This document shows, in pieces, positions 52,706 through 62,160 of a stretch of DNA of 64,000 bases. The first letter of the stretch is position 1. Each line of letters starts with the position of its first letter. The translations under genes were made by a program, and so were the position numbers. This DNA is from Smittia aterrima (taxonomy: Eukaryota > Arthropoda > Insecta > Diptera > Chironomidae), in the NCBI GenBank assembly GCA_033063855.1, contig CP093830.1:4588854-4652853 (forward strand). Reading direction: 5' to 3'. The notes under the pieces are model-generated. The model made no database searches and was not told the DNA's origin. It worked only from the letters and a program-made list of their open reading frames with translations.

Positions 52706-53161
52706 TCAGGCATCCTCCGGATTCGTTCTAACTGTACACCGATACACGTACGCGCTGAGGCTGAGGTCCTCATTACTCAGTAGACATCCATGCTCCTTTT
52801 GGCAAAGACAACTGTTAAAATAAAATTTTTGTTATTATTTAAAATCGAAAAATAATTTTAATATCACACTCACGTATTTCTTATGAAATACTGCGTCTTC
52901 TTAAGTTTATTATTTCCATAAACTGCCCATCCACAAGGATTGCCCTCGTTACACCTTTTCGTACTTTTCTCTGTTGTGGTATCTGATACAACAGTTTTAT
53001 CCTAAATTGATAAAAAGAAAATTCTTTAATTAAAATTTGAATTTCGCAATTTAATGTCAGAGGTAACTTACCACAGGACTCGCGGTCGCTTGTGAAACAA
53101 TTAGACTCAGACACACGATAGCTGTCAATGTCAGCAAACACACTTTCATTACGCTTGTCAT
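52706..53161 (-). CDS. Secreted six-cysteine protein 4 of tandem cluster (unrecognised family)
   Basis: Three exons (53072-53161, 52874-53001, 52706-52811) give 107 aa. Exon 1 is a signal peptide (MTSVMKVCLLTLTAIVCLSLIV, cleaved near SQATAS). Exon 2 has a short Thr/Lys linker and CNEGNPCGWAVYGNNK, very like gene 1. Exon 3 begins TCLCQKEHGC and ends VYRC plus a ten-residue tail. Spacing is C-x5-C-x20-C-x-C-x5-C-x15-C, identical to gene 1. It lies in the duplicated copy of the gene 1 segment, with the same start-codon context and TATA element, so the two are recent paralogues and probably share expression. Function unknown. Confidence 0.77.
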
Positions 53162-53300
53162 TGTTTGACGATAAAGCAAAATTAAATATTCGCAACAATT
53201 TATTAAATTTGTAAAAAAAGCAAAATTTTTCCTGATTGATCGAAATCACTTCGTCGACTTGACTTCAAGCACTGGCTGTACAGAGAGTTGTTTCTCTGCC

Positions 53301-53306
53301 TTTATA
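53301..53306 (-). promoter_or_regulatory. TATA box of six-cysteine gene 4
   Basis: TATAAAGGC lies about 139 nt upstream of the ATG, followed by CTCTC and TGCTTGAA elements matching the gene 1 promoter in order and spacing. Confidence 0.65.
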
Positions 53307-53455
53307 GACGATTGAGAGGATCTTCTCAGAATCAATAGCTACATATTTATGAATGAACATGAGGAATACTATTGCACAGTTGTAGCGAGAAGTTACGATG
53401 TGTCTCATAGTAAGAAGCACACTTTGAAAGAAAACAAGACGTGAACACACAGAGA

Positions 53456-55875
53456 GATGTTTTCTTAAAGAAGTTGTAAAGGGGAGAGAGAAACGATTGA
53501 CTGTGTTGAGGATACTCGTGTCTTCAAGAAGAAGAAAGGTAACGACTTAGTGAAAGATCTTTCTTTGTGACTTGAAACACGTGTGATCTTCTTTTTGCTT
53601 GTCTTGCAAATTATTTTCAGTTAAAATGACTCATCGCTCCAATTGTTATGCAATGTCACATCTCACATGACGATCACGCTTTGTCGCGGTGATCTTTCAT
53701 CTTTAATTTAAATGCAACTAAGTTGATTTAGAATCTCTGTCGGCAAATCGACAATAAATACATTTCTAGTTGAATTGGTGATTGAGTTGCTTACATTTGA
53801 ACTATCACGTAGCCTCATATCGATGTCCGTGCTATCAATCAAGTTTCAGTCGTCATTTATTTTCATAACTTTCATAGCTTAGAAGACTCTTTTACACTCA
53901 ACGATTTTAAGAAGAAAAAAAAACTTGAAATTTCATTAAAAGAATACTCAAACAAACTCTCTTGATATCAACCAATGAAAGAAAGAAATGAAATCAATTT
54001 CCCTCCCTTCCTTCGAATTTAAAATATCTTCGTAAGAATCATACGATTCGCGATGATAAATTGATCTCATTAAGTGACGTCGTGTCAGTAGTTGTGCGTT
54101 TAGCTATTTAGATATTTCTGACGTAACAATTTGCAGAATTGCATCAAGAAAAAAAGAAGAAAGCACGTGCAGTCGTTTCTAAACTTGGCTAACGATATTT
54201 CAGATATTTCAAGTTAAGATGAATAAAGTTGAATGATCGCAAAGTAAGTTTTTGGGAAACATTGTTGATAATTGCGCCTGTCGAGAGAATTCCTCGAGGC
54301 AACTTTTTGTTATAATCACAAGCAAGTATGTAAGCTTAATTTCGCCGTTATTGCTTTATCATCGTGATTTGATAATGTTTCAAGTTTTCAGACAACTTAC
54401 GAGATTTTTCCAGTTCTCTCTCGTTCCCTTAATTAGTTCATATTGAAAACTGATTTCTTTCGCCTCGTGCTTCTCCAATCAAGAACCTCTGACGTCCACT
54501 TGCTTGCATTCAACTCAACCAAGAATTTCTTGTGATTGATTAACTCAATTACAACTGTTGCGCCAATTATATTTTCTCAGGCCTCCAGCGACGAACAAAC
54601 GAGCATGTGACGACGATCACGTCGTTAATAAAACAAATGAAATTATTGATTATGAGCTGCTCTCAATTTTCACCAGTTCGCGGTTATCATTCCGAGCAGT
54701 TTTTGGGGCCATTCACATGACTTTTGATTTCGTTAATGAAAGAAACGATCTACGCCGCGATAACGCGTAAAGTTTGAGACACATTTTTACGTCGCGCGCC
54801 TTCGCGCGATTTGTTTCTGTTTTTCTTGCGTGACAGAAAAAAAATTCGACACATTGTATAAATAGACTAAACAAAAGATTTGGCGGGTAAATTCATCAAC
54901 GAACGAGAACATGTGGAATTTCGTAACAAACGAATTCCTATTTCTTTTTATCTCATGAATGAAGTTCCAGACTTTTCAACTTTATGCAAGTCTCTTGATG
55001 CCGGTAAATTTCACAAAGCCAGACACACCCCCAAACAGTCAAACCAGCAAAACAGATTAATAACTGTAAAGAGAAGAGAGATGCTGTTTGTATGTCGCGT
55101 GTTACATGACAGTGTGTGCATCTTAATGAGTCATGAGGAAGAATTGTGAATGAAACTTAAAAGCACGAGCAAGAGAAATGAAAAGTGACATTAACGATGA
55201 TGAAAGGAGTAAAGTGAAGCAATAAAGAATCAATTTGAAAAGAGAAGTTGAAGCTAAATTCTTTGATGTCAATTTCTGAGAAGAAATGTTTGACAAAACG
55301 AACGAAGAGAAGATTCTAAGAACTTACATCGTCGAACAGTTTGCCAGTACTTAAGCAATCACTCACATTCTCTTATCTTTTATTTTTTTTAATAGAAACA
55401 AGAAGTTTCAACGTGGACAAGTTTACACAAACATTTACGATCGAAAGTGAAATTATGAGTCAAGTATGCACCCGGACTCAATTGATAAGTGGCTTGTGCT
55501 TATTGATAGTTTTTTTTTTGGTGCACGCTTTATAATGCTGAGCTAACACGTGTGAGCATGTTCGGCATTCTTGGCTAATCTTCTGATAAGCTCTTATCAA
55601 TAAGTTAGCTGCGTCGATTTTCAATAAGAATGTTTCAGAAACTTTTCTATCGTGGAATCTTTTTTGAGTCTTCGGCTGAGCGACCTAAAATTTTCCATCG
55701 TGGAATTTTACCAGCCAATGTGATAATGAGCTAACGAGCAATTTTGGTCAAACAAACAAACAAAACGCTCAGGGCTTTGGAGATCAGGGCCAATTTTATT
55801 TAATGAAGATTTTGATTGTAACGTCAGAGAGATTTTTGAACGTTCTTAGTGAGCTTTGAGTTAAGAATTATTTGA
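53456..55875. other. Intergenic stretch, no supportable gene
   Basis: It contains a GC-rich hairpin at 54792-54809 and a signal-peptide-like short frame starting at 55455 (MSQVCTRTQLISGLCLLIVF), which could be a first exon for the ORF at 55876 only through a poor GTGCAC donor. Confidence 0.4.
54792..54809. repeat. Perfect 7-bp GC-rich hairpin
   Basis: TCGCGCG and CGCGCGA arms flank CCTT. Six of seven pairs are GC, in otherwise AT-rich sequence. Confidence 0.7.
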
Positions 55876-56316
55876 ATGATGGATGTGAATCAAAATCAGT
55901 CAGTTCAATTCATTCAACCGGCGTCAAACGCAGAATTGCTTTCAGCAGAATCGATTTCAGCTTTAGAGTTATTCGGACAACGAAACTTGACAACATTCAT
56001 TGGACCAGATCGTTATCCAACCTCAAGTCTCGTTGCAAATTCCGCCAACGTCTTCGGCCCAGTCAGTTACACTCGAATGCGATTCCTTCCACTTCTAAAC
56101 ATCGCAAAGAAACCAACGACCACCAATGATGAGAGGGCGACTCCGGAGACAAAGGATGACAACGAAGGAAAGTTTCTGATGGCAACGACAAGGAATCAAA
56201 CCGAGAACGATGATGAGGATTCTCAAGAGACTCTTCAGATACAAAGATTCGAGCGAGCCAAGTTCGTTCAGGAGTTGATGCTCGCCACCGTTCAGTCCGA
56301 AAACTTTCAACCATAA
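55876..56316 (+). CDS. Hypothetical 146-aa orphan protein
   Basis: An open frame of 147 codons starts at tandem ATGs. The protein begins MMDVNQNQSVQFIQPASNAE, has a hydrophobic or neutral first half (FGPVSYTRMRFLPLLN) and a Thr/Asn/Asp/Glu-rich, acidic second half with one N-x-T site, ending in FERAKFVQELML. It has no Cys and no recognised domain. Support is the length, balanced composition and an AATAAA 87 nt past the stop. The true start may instead be a splice acceptor (AATCAG at 55894-55899) with an upstream signal-peptide exon. Antisense frames here look like shadows. I do not know what it does. Confidence 0.45.
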   Translation: MMDVNQNQSVQFIQPASNAELLSAESISALELFGQRNLTTFIGPDRYPTSSLVANSANVFGPVSYTRMRFLPLLNIAKKPTTTNDERATPETKDDNEGKFLMATTRNQTENDDEDSQETLQIQRFERAKFVQELMLATVQSENFQP

Positions 56317-56402
56317 TTCGAGTTTTATTTTCCATTCTAATTTTCTTTCCTCTCCGTTTTCCGCCGCTGCCGCCACACAAACGACTCTGCAAAAAGTTTT
56401 TC

Positions 56403-56408
56403 AATAAA
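56403..56408 (+). terminator. Poly(A) signal downstream of the orphan ORF
   Basis: AATAAA (in CAATAAAAATG) 87 nt past the stop of the 146-aa ORF, on the same strand. Confidence 0.45.
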
Positions 56409-57576
56409 AATGTTATTTCCTCTCATTAGGAAAAACCGAAAAGTTTTCTCTTGACCGGACTTTTGCCTTTCTTTCCTTTCTTTCTCTCTCTCTCGAGTCT
56501 GGTTGAATATTAAAATATGTTTGCGTCCCTCGACGAGTCCCGAAAGTTAATGAAAGGAAATATTTCCTGAAATCAGAGATTGAAATTAAGCTGAGCGCTG
56601 AAATTGTTCATTAAACGGTGAAATTTAATTTCTTTCGACTGCCAGCTCCAGCAATGAGATTTGTCACTAACTTTTATTTATTACCGGGCTTTGTTTTACC
56701 TCAAAAACATGTTTTGTTCAGTAAGAGTTTTAAAATAATTTTAACCGTCTCGAAGGATTCTTGGTAGGACCAGAATGGAGTGAGAGAGGATTATTAATTC
56801 TTCGGGTTTCGAACCTTTTGAGAAGCATCACCTGAATCTCTCATCGTCTGGCGAGAACTTTCTAACGAATCATTTTACATTGTAAGCGCCAAAATTCAAG
56901 CGAAGAACGTGAATCTCATTCCCATCGCTAACGAAACTTCAAGCCGCAATTAATCCGTTTTATTGTAATTAAATATTTAAATTGGCATTAAGAATATTCA
57001 AATTTCAGTAGATTTTCCATTCGAGGCTCTAACTGCTCGAGAGCAAACACACAAAAAGAAAAATCTTTCGTTTCATGTTTTTTTTTTGCTTTCGGATTTT
57101 CCTTGTTTTCACGCTAGTTAAAAATGTATGGCAGGGAAAAAACCTAACGAAGAGCGAATGGCAAGCAAACGAAGCAATAATCCAAATGACAAACAATTAA
57201 ACTTTTTATGACTTTTGATAATTAGCATCTGAAAAAAAGAGAAACGAGAGTTTTCTTTCGTTGTTTCCAATCTTTTCGAATAGAAAACTCACTTTGTTCA
57301 CGAGCTCTTTTTTTTTATTCGAGAAATAGTTGTCGAGTTGGGGGTTGAAGTACCGATTGTAGTCTTCTCTAAAAAAAAACCATTCCGATTTTGTATGCAG
57401 AGAACAGAAAATTGCTCGCACGCCAGAGCAAGAAACTACGAAACGGAATAATTAGTTTAATTAGTTTTTCAAGCTCGAGTCGAGACACAAACTAGCGAGT
57501 AAATTGAATGAAGAGACATGTTCGCTTGAAAGTTATGCAACACATTCTTAATAAAAATTTTCCCCTCCGAGCATTC
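56409..57576. other. Intergenic stretch, no gene seen
   Basis: Holds a C/T-rich low-complexity tract near 56467-56494; no coding signal. Confidence 0.5.
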
Positions 57577-57600
57577 TTATCTTATCATTCATTTCTTATC
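57577..57600 (-). promoter_or_regulatory. Triple GATA motif upstream of the second LRR gene
   Basis: On the minus strand the sequence holds two TGATAAG and one AGATAAG, all matching WGATAR, within 24 nt and about 95 nt before the ATG of the LRR gene. Confidence 0.4.
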
Positions 57601-57693
57601 ATTTTTTACCTCAAAATGTGAATAGCCGAGTTAGAAGCGAAACTTTTCTGTCCAGTTCTAAACTGACAATTGACTCAAAATAAAGTTCAGGAA

Positions 57694-59007
57694 ATGGCAA
57701 AAGCAGAAGTGGTTTTGAAACTCTTTTTCATTCTAACTTTTCTGCAATTGTGAGTTGTCGAATTGTGTTTTAATTCCTTAACCGAATTGTAACTGAACTT
57801 TTCTGTTCATCGAGTGATTCACGAATTTTTCTTTCTCTCTCTTTCTCTTCATTGTTTTAGCGCATCGTCGCAATTGCTGAACAAGACCAACAGTAATTTG
57901 AGTGGAATGAGGTTGAAAGAGTTGGAAACGAATAACAGTTGGCACATAATTGATCTCAGCCAGAACTCAATTGAGTTTGTCGACTCGCCGGATCTGCTGC
58001 GGAAGCAAATTCATTTAGAAACGCTCCGATTGAATTTTAATTCCAAATTCAAAGGAGGAAATGACACAGAGATTCTCGAGCATAAAACGTTGACAAACTT
58101 CGAATGTAACGCGTGCGGTTTTGTCGAGATTCTGAGTCAACATTTCGCTGGTCTCGTCAGCTTGCGGGAACTTCATCTGAGTGCCAACAAAATCGAACAA
58201 ATTAACGAGAATGCATTCAAATCAAATTGGAAGCTGGCGCTTTTGGATTTGTCGGGTAACCAAATAAAATCCCTCTCGCATTCATTGTTCGTAGGGCTTA
58301 CAAAGTTTGAGGACTTACGATTAACGCATAACCCGATTGACTTGCCACAGAAGGAACCATTCCTGAAGAGCGATTCGCTGAAGCGTCTCAAAATGAATGA
58401 TTGCGAGCTAGCAGAAATTTTTCCCGAAACTTTCATCGAACTTCGCAATCTCGAGTTGGTGGATTTGAACCGCAATTCAATTTCGAATCTTCCGGTGAAT
58501 TCGTTCAAACTAAACTTGAAATTGAAAAGTTTGTTCATCGAGAGCAATCGCTTGAGATTTTTTCCCATTTACATATTGGACTCCTCGATTGAAGAGTTGT
58601 GCATTGATAACAACACTTTCATCGACGATTGTCTCAACCGAGCAGAGCTTGTGAAGAAATATAAGGAGAAGAGATTGAGAACTGATAACTGTAACGATAA
58701 TCTACAACTTTTCATTGAAAACTTTGATGTCTCTTGTGAGGCTGATGTACAAGTTGAAGTTGAAGGAAAGAACACAACAGAAAGGTCCTCGAAGTTTGTT
58801 AAAAAATTCATCAACGAGGGAGTCTCAAACTTTTTCATCGGAAGTTACATCTCCTTCATCATCATCGTACAAGTGATCGCATTCGTGCTGCTGTCAATCT
58901 TTCTCATAAAGATATCAAAGTATGAGAAGCTTGATGGCGAAGTAAATTATGCGAATACAATTTTAAACGACGATGAGATTTACCGAGTTTACAAATCAAA
59001 TCAATAA
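57694..59007 (+). CDS. LRR single-pass membrane protein 2
   Basis: Two exons (57694-57749, 57861-59007) split a Phe codon in the signal peptide MAKAEVVLKLFFILTFLQFASS and give 400 aa. The donor TT|GTGAGTT and its phase 2 position in the signal peptide match the first LRR gene, suggesting common descent. The ectodomain has about nine leucine-rich repeats (LRELHLSANKIEQI, LALLDLSGNQIKSL, LELVDLNRNSISNL, LKSLFIESNRL) with a modest cysteine-containing C-terminal region. A transmembrane helix lies near 345-369 (SFIIIVQVIAFVLLSIFLI), followed by a 30-residue acidic and tyrosine-containing tail (NYANTI, EIYRVY). Unlike the first LRR protein there is no Thr-rich stalk. No signalling domain is present. 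Function unknown; cell-surface recognition is likely from architecture. Confidence 0.88.
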
Positions 59008-59138
59008 ATGAGCTTCAAGCGATTTCCTTTGCAATAGGAAGACATGAGATGATTTTTTGATATCCGAAGATGAAATCAATTCAACGCCAAAAGCGTTTTC
59101 AAACCGCACCATCTGATGAAACAATTGCGCAAGAGAAC

Positions 59139-59144
59139 AAATAA
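59139..59144 (+). terminator. Poly(A) signal of the second LRR gene
   Basis: AATAAA 132 nt past the stop codon, followed by a short T-rich stretch. Confidence 0.5.
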
Positions 59145-60351
59145 ATTAAATTTTTGTAGAAGAAAGCATCGATTCGGAATCGAAAGAACATCCGCAATTA
59201 CATTCTCTTGGGGGTTGAGCGGGTAAGGGTAAAAAAAAACCTTTTGTTTCTATTCGACTCTTGACTTACAGTGGGCTCTCTCGATGCTTGGATGAGCGGA
59301 AGTTAGCAGAAGCTTTGTGGTTTCAGTGTACGTTGCCTGTAGTCTTAATGGAAGATACGGTTGAAAGGATTTTCCATCTTCCTCGCTTCCTTTCCATGAT
59401 AAAAATCAATTATTTAATTGTAATCGGTTTATCCTGCAATTTTAAACACATTTTCTGCACAAAGCATGCTCTCACATGCGCTTTTCTTCGCCTTCTTTCA
59501 ATTAATTTAATTTATCGAATCTCTCTGTGATAACAATAGAAAATCATTTTCCGGTTTTCTCAATTCAATTGAGTGTTTATCAGTAAAAGTTTAATCATCT
59601 CAGTGGTCAACATTTGCAAAGATTTCTGAAAATATTTTAGGATTTCATATGAATTGCCATCATTAAAATAACCCAAACAGAAACCCTGAGGGGGACCAGC
59701 TCTTAAATTTTATTGTTGAAACTGTTTTGAATCTGCCAGAACTTTATAGAAATCTTTCTTATTGCTTACATCGTTTCAACATCAAAAAAATGAGAGAAAC
59801 AGACAACTCCCACTCACTTTATATCGATCATTAAACTTTAACAACGTTTCTTAATTCTATTATGAAAAATTTACTGTTTGTGAATGTCAAGAACGATGGA
59901 AGGTCCATAAACGGAAGGCATCTAAAGCATAAGGATGATGAATATTAAACAAAATATCCATCAAGAAGCTTTCAAGGCATTGCCCGCAACATGCAAAATA
60001 AAATAAATCAGTCAAATGGCATGTGACGTTGAGTGAGAGTGAGGGAGGGGGAAGGGGCAGAGACATCAGGAAATATATATTATGATACTTTGTGTCGAAT
60101 AACTTCTATTCCAATTACACTTTATCATTTACCCTCACTTGTGCCTGCCACCAGGCATGGTTGGGTCGCTTTTGACTGCGACAGAAGAAGAAAAACGAGT
60201 CCGGATATGGCTTACATTTCCTCAGCGCATTTGTCATGTTGCCGCTTGATATACGAACACACACATTTCAGCTTTTGAGTCATAAAAACGAAAATATTTA
60301 TATTAAGGTTTTCGTTTTCCTTTTCTCGAATTTATGCATGGTAATGTCAGC

Positions 60352-60368
60352 GAGAGAGAGAGAGAGAG
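60352..60368. repeat. (GA)n simple repeat
   Basis: Uninterrupted GA run of eight units in noncoding DNA. Confidence 0.85.
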
Positions 60369-62137
60369 GGCGGACGACGTTGTTCGCAAGAAAGAAGTGC
60401 GAAAGCACCTTGTAAATGGATGGTGGAACGTCTTTTAGCTTCTTTCTTTTTTGTGACAACTGAAATGGCACATGACTAAATGGAAATTCTTCTCACTCCT
60501 TACTGCAGTAGCAAGGAAACTTGTTAAAGCCCACACACCTGCAACATTACGAATGACGACGTTTCAATAAATTTTCAATAATCGTAAAGTAAGAGGAGGG
60601 CGACAGAAACATCGCTCTCACCTCGAACAAGTGTGTATGGGAAATGAAATTTATGTCATCAAAAAAAGAAGTTGTGAGCGTAATTGAATTTTTCTTCTTA
60701 TGCAAAAACTTCATTAGCGAAGCTGCGACGATTGAGATCGATCACATAAATTTATCAGAAAGTGAATGAGGAATTTTATTTTATCTTGAATCATTTGAAG
60801 TTCGAGATAGCAAATGAGTGAGGGGAATATTTGTTTCATCATAAAACGATGAAGCCCTGGAACTTTTTTTCCATTGACTTGAAAATAAAGTTTTCTTAGT
60901 TGTAATCCATGAACTGAAAAGCAATAATTTAGAAAATTTCTCCCTACGAGCAAAGTAAATAGAAGTAAACCTCCATTGAATGGTTCAATCAGCTTTAATG
61001 TGGATGACTTTGAACCACAACTCGAACACTATTAAAGCTTCTTTGAGAGACCAGTCTCGTTGATGTTGCAACTAAGCTCTATCGACAGAGACTCTCGCTC
61101 TCGTATATAAAGCATAACTTTCAGAAGTCGAAAACATAAAGAACGAGCAAACGGAATTTTCGATTATAAATTTCAAGGAAAAGGCGAGCAAACAATTCCC
61201 GATGTGTGTCCGAGACATAAAAGTCTTTAAGCTCTTTTCCGTCATCATAGTCGTTTGCTGGTAACAAGCGATAAGGATTTTGTTCGCTTCCTCTAAGCAT
61301 TTAGAAGACATGTGAAGGTAAAAGGTGAGAGAAGCAAGACAAATTGCATTGCAGCTCCGGCAGGTTCGTGAGATAAACACAGTTTCAATTTAGCAAGCGT
61401 TGTAAGCGATGGAAAGCTAGAAAGCTTAGCTCGCAAATACATATCTCATAAGAATTAGGTTACGTTCAAGAATTTGTTACAAAAAGAATCTTCCAAGAAA
61501 CATCCCACGACTTCCTACATCAATAAAGTTCATCGACGTTGTTCGCGAACGACGCCCTACCAAGTCATGGAGATAAAACTTTTTATTAAATTGAAGCAAA
61601 TAAGTTTTGCAATTTAATCTCACATGTTTATCAGCCGTTAAGGAGATCGTTGGATGATTCAACAGGGATCGTCTTGAAATTCAAATTTTCGGATTAAGAC
61701 TTTTCCGCTCGGTTTGCTTTATCAACACAAAACAATTATTATAAGGCAAAGTTTATGTCGGAAAGTTTTTCATTATCCTTGGAACAGAAAGAAAATAATT
61801 TTCGCTACCGAAAAACGAGGAGAACAGACGTAAAACTAAGGGAAAACTTTCTTCATCGCTCGCTTTTATGAGTGAAAATTCTTCATGGCTAATTTATCAA
61901 AATAAATAACAATTGTTTTGCTGACATTCAAGCTTGAGCGCGGAGAGGGAGAAAGTTTTTCATTCAGTCAACTACAATTATTTATTATCACCGCTCGAAG
62001 CATCAAAATTAAATGAGAAACTTTTTGCCATCAAATGTAATCATAACTTTTCTATTTTCCTTCTTAAATCAGAGGATCATTGTGTGTCAATTGAAGTGTT
62101 TGATGTTGTTTGTTCATATTCGAAGGTGGAAAAGTTG

Positions 62138-62160
62138 TTGTCGTCGTCGTTGTCGTCGTC
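62138..62160. repeat. (GTC)n trinucleotide repeat
   Basis: GTC triplet run with one GTT interruption. Confidence 0.85.

Larger units (their letters stand above)
52240..53455. repeat. Segmental duplication, copy B (with 46015-47210)
   Basis: Same order and orientation of landmarks as copy A, about 6.2 kb away. Relative to copy A it has a longer 3' flank, a shorter second exon, and about 65 extra nt between the AGGATCTTCTCAG and CACACTTTGAAA landmarks upstream of the TATA box. Confidence 0.7.
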
